From Stutzerimonas nosocomialis (GTDB taxonomy: Bacteria; Pseudomonadota; Gammaproteobacteria; Pseudomonadales; Pseudomonadaceae), in contig NZ_QLAE01000015.1 of the NCBI RefSeq assembly GCF_005876855.1, forward strand, positions 32,754 through 96,753: a stretch of DNA of 64,000 bases, given 5' to 3'. A program made the translations under genes and the position numbers. Shown piece by piece: positions 48,272-60,483 of the stretch; the stretch's first letter is position 1, and every line of letters starts with the position of its first letter. The notes under the pieces are model-generated. The model did no database searches. It was given only the letters and a program-made list of their open reading frames with translations, and was not told the DNA's origin.

Positions 48272-49330
48272 TCAGCCCTGGGCGAGCAGGTTGCGCAGGT
48301 CGATGATCGCGGCGTTGGCGCGGGAGATGTAGTTGGCCATCACCAGCGAGTGGTTGGCCAGCAATCCGTAGCCGCTGCCGTTGAGCACCATCGGGCTCCA
48401 CAGCGGCTCCTGGGCGGCCTCGAGCTCCCGAATGATCTGCCGCACGCTGATCGTCGCGTTCTTCTTGGCCAGCACGTCGGCGAAGTCCACCTCGATCGCG
48501 CGCAGCAGGTGCGACAGCGCCCAGGCCTGGCCGCGCGCCTCGTAGAACACGTTGTCGATCTGCAGCCAGGGCGTGACCACGACCTCTTCCTTGACCTGCG
48601 GCGCGACGCCCGCCTCGGCCTGCTCGGGGTCGGCGTTGCTGTTCAGGCGCACCCGCCCGACACTCGCCGACAGTCTCTGGGACAGCGACCCCAGCCGCGT
48701 ATTGACGTCACCCAGCCAGTTGTTGAGGTTGTCGGCGCGGGTGTAGAACAGCGCCTGCGGCTCAGGCGCGCTCAGCCGCCCGAGGTAGCGATCCAGCGCC
48801 CGGATGCCTTCGCGGTATTCGGATTCCGTCGCCGGCAGCATCCAGCTGCGGTTGTTGAAGTGGAACAGCGGCTCGCCCTTGGCCAGATCCGGGTCCTCGG
48901 TCGACTGGGACTGGGACCGGGCGAAATCCTTGCGCAGGGCCCGGGTCAGGTCGCGCACCTGCACCAGCACGCCGTACTCCCAGCTGGGCATGTTGTCGAG
49001 CCAGACACCGGGCGGCGCGATGTCGTTGGTCAGGTAGCCACCGGGCTTGTCCAGCAATGTACTGGCGACACGACGCAGGGTCGCCACCGTGGTGTAACCG
49101 TTCACCAGCGGACGCTGCGACGCCTCGGCCATTTCGCGGGCGTTCTGCTGCACCGAGAAAGCACCGGGCTCGCGACTCCAGTACCAGCCGAGGATCAGGA
49201 CCACCAGCAGGTAAAGCCCCAGCAGCAACGCCAGGCCGCGCAGCAGTGGATTGTCGACCCATCGGCCGGTTCGCGTAGAGCCATCGGGCGTGCGACCGAA
49301 ACGACCGCCGCGATTCTTCCAGTCCAGCAT
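48272..49330 (-). CDS. DUF2333 family membrane-anchored protein
   Basis: 352 residues: a basic N-terminal tail, one membrane helix (~residues 29-50, 'LLRGLALLLGLYLLVVLILGWYW') and a long periplasmic, mainly helical domain ('YTTVATLRRVASTLLDKPGGYL', 'NNWLGDVNTRLGSLSQRLSASVGRVR'). It matches DUF2333, found in Pseudomonas and marine gammaproteobacteria, without a known function. The ATG at 49330 follows AAAGGAC; nine more codons are open upstream. Confidence 0.88.
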   Translation of the reverse strand: MLDWKNRGGRFGRTPDGSTRTGRWVDNPLLRGLALLLGLYLLVVLILGWYWSREPGAFSVQQNAREMAEASQRPLVNGYTTVATLRRVASTLLDKPGGYLTNDIAPPGVWLDNMPSWEYGVLVQVRDLTRALRKDFARSQSQSTEDPDLAKGEPLFHFNNRSWMLPATESEYREGIRALDRYLGRLSAPEPQALFYTRADNLNNWLGDVNTRLGSLSQRLSASVGRVRLNSNADPEQAEAGVAPQVKEEVVVTPWLQIDNVFYEARGQAWALSHLLRAIEVDFADVLAKKNATISVRQIIRELEAAQEPLWSPMVLNGSGYGLLANHSLVMANYISRANAAIIDLRNLLAQG

Positions 49331-49604
49331 GAAATGTGTCCTTTCTCTCGAATTCATCGTTCGACCGCAAGGCCGTGACAGGGTTGCGAAGCACGTCCCG
49401 CACTATAACGCAGGCTGCGGCATGCTCCGCGTCACAACATCCAATGGCGCGGGTAAAAACCGCGACTGGCACGGCAGGCATCAGTGGTAGCATTAGGCCA
49501 TGCTCTACCTTCGACAGCACTGAACAGCCTATCTGCCACGCCCGCTCCCGAGCCGGCCCCACCTGTTCATCCCTGTTCGACCACGGCGCTCCCAGGAAGC
49601 CAGC

Positions 49605-51200
49605 ATGTCGGATCAAGAAATTCTCAAACAGCTTTTTGCCCAGCGCGTCATCCACCAGGCCCGCGAGGTGCTCGAAGTCTGGCAACGCCTGCAACGCAGC
49701 GAATGGAACGCCGGCTACCTCACCGCTCTGGGCGACGCCAACCTGCGGCTTCGCCGCTTCGCCGACCGCTTCAAGCAGGCCGAGCACAGTGAACTGGCCA
49801 CCGCCATCGGCGAATGCCTGAGCGACGTGCAGGACAACCGTGGGCGACTGTCCAGCGCGACCATCTCCTCGCTGAGCCACCTGATGCACCGCCTGGCACG
49901 AACCGGCCTGCGCCAGAACGATCCCTTGGACAACACCTACCTGCCGCCGCTGCGCAAGCCGGTCTACCTTGCCCTGCAGGACCACGAGCGCGCCACGCGC
50001 CTGGTACGCCAGCTGGAGTTCTTCGGCATGTCGGCCCAGGCGTTCGACGACGTCACGGCCTTTCGCGCCGCGATGCGCGAGCGTCACCCGGCCGCCATCG
50101 TCATGGAGGTCGACTTCAGCGGTGCCGGTGAAGGCCTGCGCCTGGCCGAGCAGATTCAGCAAGGCGTCGAACAGCGCATCCCGCTGCTGTTCTTCAGCGA
50201 AGACGAAACCGACACCCCTACCCGACTGGCCGCGGTACGCGCCGGAGGGCTGGATTTCTTCACCGGCACCCTGGATGCCTCCAGCCTGCTGGAAAAGATC
50301 GAGGTGGTGACCAGCTCGGCGCACTACGAGCCCTTCCGCGTGCTGATCATCGACGACTCGCGGGCCCAGGCCACCCACACCGAACGCGTGCTCAACAATG
50401 CCGGGATCGTCACCCGCACGCTGATCGACCCGATCAATGCGCTGAACGCGCTGGCCGAGTTCCAGCCGGACCTGATCATCCTCGACATGTACATGCCCGA
50501 CTGCATCGGCACCGAGCTGGCCAAGGTGATCCGCCAGCACGAGCGCTACGTCAGCGTGCCGATCATCTACCTGTCGGCCGAAGACGACCTCGACAAGCAG
50601 CTCGACGCGATGAGCGAAGGCGGCGACGACTTCCTCACCAAGCCGATCAAGCCCAGCCACCTGATCGCCACCGTCCGCACCCGCGCAGAACGCGCCCGCA
50701 ACCTCAAGGCACGCATCGTGCGCGACAGCCTCACCGGCTTGTTCAACCACACCCATACGCTGCAGCTGCTCGAAGATGCCCGACTGCGTGCCCGGCGTGA
50801 CAACCAGCCGCTGAGCTTCGCCATGCTCGACATCGACCACTTCAAGAAGGTCAACGACGAGTACGGCCACCCCATGGGCGACCGGGTCATCAAGAGCCTC
50901 GCCCTGTTCCTCAAGCAGCGCCTGCGCAAGACCGACCAGATCGGCCGCTACGGCGGCGAGGAGTTCGCGGTGGTGCTGCCCGATACCGATGCCGCCTCCG
51001 CCGCCAAGGTGCTCGACGACATCCGTCGGCGTTTCGCCGAGATCCGCTACCCGGCACAGCCCCAGGATCTGCTTTGCACCTTCAGCTGCGGCATCGTCGA
51101 ACTGAGTGCCGATGCCGACGTGAAGACCCTCACCCAGTGTGCCGACGAAGCGCTCTACCGTGCCAAGCGAGGCGGCCGCAACCGCGTCGAGCGCTTCTGA
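49605..51200 (+). CDS. gcbA: GGDEF response regulator, GcbA-like diguanylate cyclase
   Basis: A 531-residue cytosolic protein: an N-terminal helical segment (1-115), a degenerate receiver (~118-235, lacking the usual acidic pair), a normal receiver (~243-360, phospho-acceptor D294 in 'ILDMYMPD') and a GGDEF domain (~370-531). The catalytic signature is GGEEF (450-454), and the inhibitory I-site R441-x-x-D444 sits five residues before it, so c-di-GMP synthesis and product inhibition are both expected. It fits GcbA (P. aeruginosa PA4843), which aids surface attachment; the ctpL-like neighbour supports this. Confidence 0.88.
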   Translation: MSDQEILKQLFAQRVIHQAREVLEVWQRLQRSEWNAGYLTALGDANLRLRRFADRFKQAEHSELATAIGECLSDVQDNRGRLSSATISSLSHLMHRLARTGLRQNDPLDNTYLPPLRKPVYLALQDHERATRLVRQLEFFGMSAQAFDDVTAFRAAMRERHPAAIVMEVDFSGAGEGLRLAEQIQQGVEQRIPLLFFSEDETDTPTRLAAVRAGGLDFFTGTLDASSLLEKIEVVTSSAHYEPFRVLIIDDSRAQATHTERVLNNAGIVTRTLIDPINALNALAEFQPDLIILDMYMPDCIGTELAKVIRQHERYVSVPIIYLSAEDDLDKQLDAMSEGGDDFLTKPIKPSHLIATVRTRAERARNLKARIVRDSLTGLFNHTHTLQLLEDARLRARRDNQPLSFAMLDIDHFKKVNDEYGHPMGDRVIKSLALFLKQRLRKTDQIGRYGGEEFAVVLPDTDAASAAKVLDDIRRRFAEIRYPAQPQDLLCTFSCGIVELSADADVKTLTQCADEALYRAKRGGRNRVERF

Positions 51201-51212
51201 GCCGCTAGTGCA

Positions 51213-51234
51213 GCGCCCTCCGACCAGAGGGCGC
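51213..51234 (+). terminator. Stem-loop after gcbA
   Basis: GCGCCCTC-CGACCA-GAGGGCGC, eight perfect pairs, 13 bases past the gcbA stop, with no T run. Confidence 0.55.
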
Positions 51235-51301
51235 CCGCCGTCACCAGACTGACATCAAAACGCCATATCTTCGGAGCTCCCTGTCTTGCTGCGAGGCGAG
51301 C

Positions 51302-53272
51302 ATGCGCCTGAAGTCGCTCACCACCCTGAACACCCTCCTGCTCGTCGGCGTCTGCGCCGCGCTTGCGGCCACCCTCTGGTGGTCGGAACGGGCCCTGGAG
51401 AAGCCCTACCTGCTGATGGCGCGCTACCTGGGCATCTCGCAACAGTTTCAGCATGACGTCGCGCAGCACATCCAGGGCTATCTGGCCAGCGGCGACGCCG
51501 TTCGCCACAGCGAAGCCTTGCAAGCGCTGCAGGCGCTCGAAGGCGAATTGCATCAGGCGATGCCCGCCTCGTTCCTGGATCAGGTTCTCCCCACGCTCGA
51601 AGACCTGCTTCAGTTCAGCGCCGGCGACCTGCTTGCGGCCGGAAAACTCGCGGGCGACCCGCAGGGCCTGCTGCTGCAGGCCGAGCGTGAAATGGCCGCG
51701 GCACTCGGCACGCTCCAGGGCTACGCCGCGAAGGCCCAGGCGTCGGTCGCGGCGGACTATCAGGGCGTCCTGTTCACCAGCGCTCAGCACCTGCTGCGCC
51801 TCGCCCACGCCCGGGGCCGCATGATGAACAGCGGTCGCGACGAACTGGCCGGCGACATCGACCAGATACTGCAGCTGCTCAGCGCCGATGCGCGGCGCCT
51901 CGACAGTCTGCCCGCCCTGGGTGTCAGCGAAGTGCAAAACTCGACGGCCGACAACTTTGCCGCGCTGCTGGGCCTGGAGCGCGACGTCGAGGCGGACAAG
52001 CCCACCGAGGACCCCGCGGCGTCGGTCAAACGCGACTTCGCAAGCCTGGTGAGCCGTTATCCCGCGGAACTGCAGCGCACCCTCGAATCGACCCGGCAGC
52101 GCACGACGCTGGCCGAGGCCAGCCTGCGCAAGCTGGCCGACCTGCAGAACGCCCTGGCGGCCCTGGAGCCAGCCGTGCGCCAGGAGCACGGCAGAATCCA
52201 GGGTGAAGTACGCCTGGTCCAGGCCATCATCATCGGCTTCATCCTGCTGATCGCGCTGGCCATCGACCGCCTGCAACGCCAGCTCACCCGCACCCTGGGA
52301 GGCCTGGCCCCAGCGCTCGGCGCCTGGGCGGCCGGCGACTTCAGCCGGCCGGCCGCGGTCCCCTCGCGCACACGGGAATTGCTCGACATCGAAACCTCGC
52401 TCAACCACCTGCGCACCTATCTGCTGCAGCTGGTCGGCACGCTGCGCCAGCATGCCGTCGAGGTGACCGACAGCAGCGGGCGTCTGGCACAGATGAGCAA
52501 CGAGCTGCACCAGGGCGCCCAGCGCCAGGCCGGCGGCACTGCCCAGATCCGCGATTCCCTGGGCGAACTCGAAGCCACCATCCAGCAGGTCGCCGACGGG
52601 GCCAACCAGGCCGCAGGCGCGAGCCGGGACGCCAGCCGAGCCGTGGCCCAGGGCCAGCAGGTCATCGGCGAAAGCCTCGGTGAGCTTCGCGGCCTGGTCG
52701 AAGCGGTGCAGCGCAACGAGCAGGCGATCGAGCACCTGGCGAGCGAAACGTCCAGCATCGGCAATATCCTCGGCGTCATCCGTGCCATCGCCGAGCAGAC
52801 CAACCTGCTGGCACTGAATGCGGCGATCGAGGCCGCTCGCGCAGGCAGCAACGGACGCGGCTTTGCGGTGGTGGCCGAAGAGGTGAGGTCGCTGGCGCAG
52901 CGCTCGAGCGCCGCCACCGAGGAGATTCAGAAGCGCATCGTCAGCCTTCAGCAGGCCGCGCAGCACTCGGTGGAGGGTATGCGTGCCCAGGCCGCCCAGG
53001 CCGAAGCCACGGCCAGGGGCGCCAAATCAGCCGATGGCGCCCTCGAACAGATCGTCGCGGCCATCGCCACCATCGGCTCTATGGCTGACCAGATTGCCCA
53101 GGCGACCGCTCAACAGAGCGAGACCGTCAGCGAAATCCGCAGCAACAGCGAGGGCATCCACCAGCTGGGTGACGCCAATCTGGAACACATCCGCCGGGGC
53201 CGGGACCAGAGCGAGACGCTGCTGAAACTGGGCAGCGACCTGAGCGCCGCGACCCAGACGTTCCGCATCTGA
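51302..53272 (+). CDS. Methyl-accepting chemotaxis protein, CtpL-like
   Basis: A 656-residue receptor: TM1 (~7-25, '[19 protein letters not shown]'), an alpha-helical periplasmic domain of about 270 residues, TM2 (~305-325), HAMP and a signalling domain with '[32 protein letters not shown]'. The N-terminal start and position next to gcbA match P. aeruginosa CtpL (PA4844), a phosphate-taxis receptor. The ligand here is inferred only from that match; no PhoB box was confirmed. Confidence 0.92.
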   Translation: MRLKSLTTLNTLLLVGVCAALAATLWWSERALEKPYLLMARYLGISQQFQHDVAQHIQGYLASGDAVRHSEALQALQALEGELHQAMPASFLDQVLPTLEDLLQFSAGDLLAAGKLAGDPQGLLLQAEREMAAALGTLQGYAAKAQASVAADYQGVLFTSAQHLLRLAHARGRMMNSGRDELAGDIDQILQLLSADARRLDSLPALGVSEVQNSTADNFAALLGLERDVEADKPTEDPAASVKRDFASLVSRYPAELQRTLESTRQRTTLAEASLRKLADLQNALAALEPAVRQEHGRIQGEVRLVQAIIIGFILLIALAIDRLQRQLTRTLGGLAPALGAWAAGDFSRPAAVPSRTRELLDIETSLNHLRTYLLQLVGTLRQHAVEVTDSSGRLAQMSNELHQGAQRQAGGTAQIRDSLGELEATIQQVADGANQAAGASRDASRAVAQGQQVIGESLGELRGLVEAVQRNEQAIEHLASETSSIGNILGVIRAIAEQTNLLALNAAIEAARAGSNGRGFAVVAEEVRSLAQRSSAATEEIQKRIVSLQQAAQHSVEGMRAQAAQAEATARGAKSADGALEQIVAAIATIGSMADQIAQATAQQSETVSEIRSNSEGIHQLGDANLEHIRRGRDQSETLLKLGSDLSAATQTFRI

Positions 53273-53318
53273 CATTCGGGCGCGGACGAAGCGCCCGCCC
53301 GCTAACCGACCGCTTCGA

Positions 53319-55613
<2,295 letters not shown>

Positions 55614-55724
55614 CACGGGGGACCGACGACAGGTTTTTCAGGGGCGCGGAATATAGCACAAAAAATGAACAAACCCGACCACCCCGCTCAGCCTTTACGA
55701 CGAGCCGCGCCAGCCTGCCGGCTG

Positions 55725-56798
55725 TCAGATATAGCGCCGCGGCACGCGCCGGGTGACCTTGGTCAGCAACTCGTAGCCGATGGTGCCGCAGGCCTGGGCG
55801 AGCTCGTCGATCGGCATCTGCGCGCCCCACAGCTCGACCGCATCGCCAAGCTGCGCGTCGGGCAGGTCGGTGAGGTCCACCGCCAGCATGTCCATCGAAA
55901 CCCGGCCTGCCAGCGGCACGCGCCGCCCGCGAATCACCACCGAGGTGCCGGGCGGTGCCGTGCGCGGATAACCGTCGGCGTACCCGCAGCTGACCGTGCC
56001 GATACGCGAGGGCCGCTGTGCCACCCAGCCCGCGCCGTAGCCAACGCTCTCGCCTGCTGGCACGTCCCGGATCGCGATCAGCCCGGCGGTGAGGGTCATC
56101 ACGGGCTTGAGCCCCAGCGCCTCGGCCGAGAGTTCCGCGAAAGGCGTCGCGCCGTAGAGCATGATGCCCGGACGCAGCCAGTCCATGTGCGCCGCCGCCA
56201 GGGTCAGCACCGCGGCGGAGTTGGCCATCGAGCGATGATCGAACTCCAGCTCGCAGAGCGCGCAGAACTGCTCCAGCTGCAGCTCGTTGAGCGGGTGCCC
56301 TCGCTCGTCGGCGCAGGCGAAGTGGCTCATCAGATTCAGCTCGGCGACCTGGGGCGCCTCGCGCAACCGGGGATACCAGTCGCGCACCGCCTCGGCAGTG
56401 AAGCCCAGGCGGTGCATGCCCGAGTCGAGTTTCATCCAGACGTTGAGCGGCCGTGGCAACGAGGCGGCGAGCAGCTGCTCGGCGTTGGCCGAGCCCTGCA
56501 CCGCCACATCCAGCCGCAGCTCGGCGGCGGCTTCGTATTCCGCGGCCTCGAAGCAGCCCTCGAGCAGAAGCATGCGGGCCTGCTCGTTCACCGCGCGAAT
56601 CTCGGCGGCCTCCTCCAGGCTGCAGACCGCAAAGCCATCGGCCACATCAGCCAGCGCCGCGACGACCTGGCGCGCGCCGTGGCCATAGGCATCGGCCTTG
56701 ACCACCGCAAAGGCCTTGCGCCCGGGCGCGCACTGGCGGGCCAGGCTGTAGTTGTGGCGAAGTGCGGCCAGGTCGACCGTGGCGATGAGGGGACGCAT
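55725..56798 (-). CDS. alr: Alanine racemase
   Basis: A 357-residue PLP enzyme that makes D-alanine for peptidoglycan. K34 (VVKADAYGHG) carries the cofactor and Y254 (GYGAGW) is the second catalytic base. Its place behind dnaB fits the biosynthetic alr rather than the catabolic dadX. It is separated from dnaB by 88 bases filled mostly by degenerate heptamer repeats. Confidence 0.97.
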   Translation of the reverse strand: MRPLIATVDLAALRHNYSLARQCAPGRKAFAVVKADAYGHGARQVVAALADVADGFAVCSLEEAAEIRAVNEQARMLLLEGCFEAAEYEAAAELRLDVAVQGSANAEQLLAASLPRPLNVWMKLDSGMHRLGFTAEAVRDWYPRLREAPQVAELNLMSHFACADERGHPLNELQLEQFCALCELEFDHRSMANSAAVLTLAAAHMDWLRPGIMLYGATPFAELSAEALGLKPVMTLTAGLIAIRDVPAGESVGYGAGWVAQRPSRIGTVSCGYADGYPRTAPPGTSVVIRGRRVPLAGRVSMDMLAVDLTDLPDAQLGDAVELWGAQMPIDELAQACGTIGYELLTKVTRRVPRRYI

Positions 56799-56825
56799 AG
56801 CAAGATCCGCAGTGAGAAAGGTGGT

Positions 56826-56866
56826 GCAAGCTTCAGGCTTCGAGCCGCAAGCTTCAAGCTCAACCG
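56826..56866. repeat. Degenerate heptamer repeats between dnaB and alr
   Basis: Read on the minus strand, GAGCTTGAAGCTTGCGG and CGAAGCCTGAAGCTTGC: AAGCTTG/AAGCCTG variants of the same seven-base unit seen elsewhere, placed about 20 bases past the dnaB stop. Confidence 0.6.
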
Positions 56867-56886
56867 CCGCCGGGAGCCGACTGCGC

Positions 56887-58281
56887 TTACTCGTCGTCGA
56901 ACTGGTAGGCGCCCGGCGCCAGGTTCTCGAAGCGCGAGTACTTGCCGAGGAACGCCAGCCGCGTGGTGCCGATCGGGCCGTTACGCTGCTTGCCGATGAT
57001 GATTTCGGCGACGCCCTTGTACTCGGTCTCCGGGTGATACACCTCGTCCCGATAGACGAACATGATGATGTCGGCGTCCTGCTCGATGGCCCCCGATTCG
57101 CGGAGGTCGGAGTTCACCGGACGCTTGTTGGGTCGCTGTTCCAGCGAGCGGTTGAGCTGCGACAGAGCCACCACCGGGCAGTTGAATTCCTTGGCCAGCG
57201 CCTTGAGCGAGCGCGAGATCTCGGAGATCTCGTTGACGCGGCTGTCGCCGCTGGAGCCGGGAATCTGCATCAGCTGCAGGTAGTCGACCATGATCATGGC
57301 GATCTCGCCGTGCTCGCGCGCCAGGCGCCGGGTACGCGCGCGCATCTCCGAGGGGCTGATGCCGGCGGTGTCGTCGATGAACAGCTTGCGGTCGTTGAGC
57401 AGGTTGACCGCCGAGGTCAGACGCGGCCAGTCGTCGTCGTCCAGGCGACCGGCGCGGACCTTGGTCTGGTCGATGCGGCCGAGCGAAGCCAGCATACGAA
57501 TGACGATGGATTCGGCCGGCATCTCCAGCGAGTAGACCAGCACCGCCTTGTCGGTGCGCAACACGGCGTTCTCGACCAGGTTCATGGCGAAGGTGGTCTT
57601 GCCCATCGACGGACGACCCGCAACGATGATCAGGTCGGCCGGCTGCAGGCCGCTGGTCTGGCCATCCAGGTCGGTGAAGCCGGTGGAGAGCCCGGTGATC
57701 GCATCCCCGTTGTTGAACAGGCTGTCGATCCGGTCGATGGCCTTGACCAGGATGTCGTTGATCCCCACCGGACCGCCGGTCTTGGGCCGTGCTTCGGCGA
57801 TCTGGAAGATCAGCCGCTCGGCCTCGTCGAGAATCTCCTCGCCGGTGCGGCCCTGCGGCGCGTAGGCGCTGTCGGCGATCTCGTTGCTGATCCCGATCAG
57901 CTGGCGCAGGGTCGCCCGCTCGCGAATGATCTGCGCGTAGGCCTTGATGTTGGCGACCGACGGCGTGTTCTTCGCCAGCTCGCCCAGGTAGGCCAGGCCG
58001 CCGACCTGTGACAGCTGCCCTTCCTTGTCCAGCTGCTCGGACAGGGTCACCACGTCGAACGGCGAATTGCGCTCGGCGAGCTTGAAGATGGCGCGGAAGA
58101 TCAGGCGATGATCGTGACGGTAGAAGTCGCCATCGGACACCTGGTCGAGCACGCGCTCCCAGGCGTTGTTGTCCAGCATCAGCCCGCCGAGCACGGCCTG
58201 CTCGGCCTCGATGGAATGGGGCGGCACCTTCAGCGCCGCGGTTTCCAGATCGTACTGCTGGGGAATGCTGATGTCGTTCAT
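56887..58281 (-). CDS. dnaB: Replicative DNA helicase DnaB
   Basis: A 464-residue hexameric helicase. It has the N-terminal helical domain ('KVPPHSIEAEQAVLGGLMLDN'), linker and RecA-like motor with Walker A GRPSMGKT and Walker B 'MIMVDYLQLM'. It unwinds DNA ahead of the replication fork. No intein is present and the length is normal. A terminator-like hairpin lies between it and rplI, and no good ribosome-binding site other than a short purine run precedes the ATG. Confidence 0.98.
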   Translation of the reverse strand: MNDISIPQQYDLETAALKVPPHSIEAEQAVLGGLMLDNNAWERVLDQVSDGDFYRHDHRLIFRAIFKLAERNSPFDVVTLSEQLDKEGQLSQVGGLAYLGELAKNTPSVANIKAYAQIIRERATLRQLIGISNEIADSAYAPQGRTGEEILDEAERLIFQIAEARPKTGGPVGINDILVKAIDRIDSLFNNGDAITGLSTGFTDLDGQTSGLQPADLIIVAGRPSMGKTTFAMNLVENAVLRTDKAVLVYSLEMPAESIVIRMLASLGRIDQTKVRAGRLDDDDWPRLTSAVNLLNDRKLFIDDTAGISPSEMRARTRRLAREHGEIAMIMVDYLQLMQIPGSSGDSRVNEISEISRSLKALAKEFNCPVVALSQLNRSLEQRPNKRPVNSDLRESGAIEQDADIIMFVYRDEVYHPETEYKGVAEIIIGKQRNGPIGTTRLAFLGKYSRFENLAPGAYQFDDE

Positions 58282-58305
58282 GGGACTCGGAAAAATAGGG
58301 GCTCA

Positions 58306-58346
58306 GAAAGACAAAGGGCACGTCCCGCTCGCGCGGAAACGTGCCC
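58306..58346 (-). terminator. Terminator between rplI and dnaB
   Basis: Minus strand: GGGCACGT (58339-58346) pairs with ACGTGCCC (58316-58323), followed by TTTGTCTTTC. A second palindrome GGCACC-GAC-GGTGCC lies at 58361-58375. Together they could end or attenuate the ribosomal-protein transcript before dnaB. Confidence 0.72.
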
Positions 58347-58389
58347 GATGTTACTCGTCAGGCACCGTCGGTGCCAGACGACGGCTGTG

Positions 58390-58836
58390 TCAGCCAGCGA
58401 CCACGATCAGCTTGACGGTGGCTTCGACGTCCGTGTGCAGGTGCACAGCCACGTCGTATTCACCGGTCTGACGGATGGTGCCGTTCGGCAGACGGACTTC
58501 GCTCTTGGCCACTTCGACGCCGGAGGCGGTCAGGGCGTCGGCGATGTCGTGGGTGCCGATGGAACCGAACAGCTTGCCCTCATCGCCCGCGGTAGCGGTG
58601 ATGGTGACTTCCAGCTCGGCCAGCTGAGCAGCGCGGGATTCGGCCGAAGCCTTCTTCTCGGCAGCAGCCTTTTCCAGCTCGGCACGACGCTCTTCGAAAG
58701 CGGCCACGTTGGCAGCAGTCGCAGCGGTCGCCTTGCCTTGCGGCAGCAGGTAGTTACGGCCGTAACCGGATTTGACGTTTACCTTGTCGCCCAGGTTGCC
58801 CAGGTTGGCGATCTTTTCCAGCAGGATGACTTCCAT
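58390..58836 (-). CDS. rplI: 50S ribosomal protein L9
   Basis: 148 residues: N-terminal rRNA-binding domain ('[36 protein letters not shown]'), a long connecting helix rich in Ala, Glu and Lys, and the C-terminal domain. The length is typical. It is the fourth gene of the rpsF-rpsR-DUF2232-rplI transcript, 21 bases after the DUF2232 gene. Confidence 0.98.
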   Translation of the reverse strand: MEVILLEKIANLGNLGDKVNVKSGYGRNYLLPQGKATAATAANVAAFEERRAELEKAAAEKKASAESRAAQLAELEVTITATAGDEGKLFGSIGTHDIADALTASGVEVAKSEVRLPNGTIRQTGEYDVAVHLHTDVEATVKLIVVAG

Positions 58837-58857
58837 TTGAGTCTTACCTCTTAACTT

Positions 58858-59751
58858 TTAACCTTCACCGTTCGCAGGCCCCGCACCGTTGTTTCGGGAG
58901 GCGCGGCCGCGAAAATCAAACAAGCTGTCGACAACGGCCACTACGGCCAGTAACGGATAAATCATGTGCATGAACAGCACCAGGGTGACGTACAGCCCGA
59001 CCAGCCAGAACCGCGCCAGCCTGCCCTGTGCGACCAGCCCGTGAACCAGGGCCAGGCCGGCGAAGAACAGCGGCACGCTGCACAGCGGTGTCAACACCGC
59101 GAACTGCACACCGAGGTTCGGCCCGATCAGCATGCCCATCAGCAGCAGGAACGCCAGCAGCGGCCGAAAACGCAGCGTCTGGAACTCGCGGCCGAAGCCG
59201 CCAGGGTTGTACAACACCCCCTGCCAGTAACGGCCGAGCATCAGGCTCAGCAACGTCACCATCTGCATCAGCGCCGCCAGCAGACCGGTCAGAACCGGCG
59301 CCAGCAGCCCTTCGAGCCGCTCGCGCTCGGCTGCCGAAAGCTGCTCGTAGGCATCCGACAAGGTGCCCGGGAGGACTTTCTGCAGCTCGCCTGCGACGGC
59401 CGCGATCGGCTCGCCGAACACTTCACCCAGGGCCCAGGCATACAGCAACCCAAGCCCCACACTGCACAACATCACGCGGTTCCACGAACCACTGCTTCGC
59501 AGCAGCATCGCCAGGCCCAGCGCGCCCACCAGCACCAACAGGGTGCGGGGATCGCCGAAATACCACCAGACAAACGCCGGTAGCAGCGCCCAACCGATGA
59601 CGCCCATCGCGTCGTTCAGGCCTCGTCGCAGCAGCACCAGAGCACCTGCCGCAGCACTTAGCCAGAACAACAGCGGCAGCGCCGCGCAACCGACCACCAC
59701 CAGGGTGGCCTGCATGCGCCCGCGCATGATGAATTCAGCCAGCGCGCGCAT
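58858..59751 (-). CDS. DUF2232/YybS-like integral membrane protein
   Basis: A 297-residue protein with about eight hydrophobic segments and a polar C-terminal tail ('SRNNGAGPANGEG'). It matches the DUF2232 family of predicted membrane proteins, some related to ECF-transporter S components. It sits between rpsR and rplI, its usual place in Pseudomonas (PA4933). No function is established. Confidence 0.9.
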   Translation of the reverse strand: MRALAEFIMRGRMQATLVVVGCAALPLLFWLSAAAGALVLLRRGLNDAMGVIGWALLPAFVWWYFGDPRTLLVLVGALGLAMLLRSSGSWNRVMLCSVGLGLLYAWALGEVFGEPIAAVAGELQKVLPGTLSDAYEQLSAAERERLEGLLAPVLTGLLAALMQMVTLLSLMLGRYWQGVLYNPGGFGREFQTLRFRPLLAFLLLMGMLIGPNLGVQFAVLTPLCSVPLFFAGLALVHGLVAQGRLARFWLVGLYVTLVLFMHMIYPLLAVVAVVDSLFDFRGRASRNNGAGPANGEG

Positions 59752-59788
59752 GCGATCTATCCTTTACGTCCTTGTCGAGCAACCTGGT

Positions 59789-60019
59789 TCAACGACCGTG
59801 GCTGTCGGTGTAAGGCAGCAGGGCCAGGTAGCGCGCACGCTTGATGGCCGTGGCCAGCTGACGCTGGTAACGGGCCTTGGTTCCGGTGATGCGGCTGGGG
59901 ACAATCTTGCCGGTCTCGGAGATGTACGCCTTCAGGGTGTTGAGATCCTTGTAATCGATCTCTTTCACGCCTTCAGCGGTGAAACGGCAGAACTTACGAC
60001 GACGGAAAAAACGTGCCAT
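59789..60019 (-). CDS. rpsR: 30S ribosomal protein S18
   Basis: 76 residues of highly conserved sequence ('[17 protein letters not shown]', '[32 protein letters not shown]' region). S18 binds S6 on the 30S platform. It lies 28 bases after rpsF. Confidence 0.98.
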   Translation of the reverse strand: MARFFRRRKFCRFTAEGVKEIDYKDLNTLKAYISETGKIVPSRITGTKARYQRQLATAIKRARYLALLPYTDSHGR

Positions 60020-60047
60020 GAAATAGGCTCCTCAATAGACCCGTGGA

Positions 60048-60467
60048 TTACTCGTCAGCGTTGTTATCGCTGCTGTCGCTGTCGCGCTCGTTGGAGCCAT
60101 CAGCGTTTTCAGGGCGATCACGACGCTCGCGGCGCTCGCTACGGTTTTCCTCGGCCTTGAGCATTTCGGACTGCTCGGTGACGGCTTCATCGCGACGGAT
60201 GACGAGGTTACGGATGACGGCGTCGTTGTAGCGGAAGTTGTCTTCCAGCTCGGCCAGGGCCTTGCCGCTGCACTCGACGTTCAGCATGACGTAATGGGCT
60301 TTGTGCACGTTGTCGATGGCGTAAGCCAGCTGACGGCGGCCCCAGTCTTCCAGGCGATGGATCTTGCCACCGTCTTCTTCGATCAGCTTGGTGTAACGCT
60401 CCACCATGCCGCCGACCTGCTCGCTCTGGTCCGGGTGAACCAGGAAGATGATTTCGTAATGACGCAT
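60048..60467 (-). CDS. rpsF: 30S ribosomal protein S6
   Basis: 139 residues: the ferredoxin-like S6 core ('[18 protein letters not shown]') and a long acidic/Arg-rich, Ser/Asn-rich tail ('[10 protein letters not shown]'), the kind extended by glutamate ligase RimK in relatives. It is the first gene of the ribosomal cluster, with AAGGAGC before the ATG and a hairpin leader. Confidence 0.97.
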   Translation of the reverse strand: MRHYEIIFLVHPDQSEQVGGMVERYTKLIEEDGGKIHRLEDWGRRQLAYAIDNVHKAHYVMLNVECSGKALAELEDNFRYNDAVIRNLVIRRDEAVTEQSEMLKAEENRSERRERRDRPENADGSNERDSDSSDNNADE

Positions 60468-60483
60468 AGATGCTCCTTACGGG

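Noticed and set aside
49480-49520. Sigma-54 promoter before gcbA (TGGCACGG...)
   Set aside because: The GG and GC dinucleotides are eight rather than ten bases apart, so the -24/-12 pattern fails.
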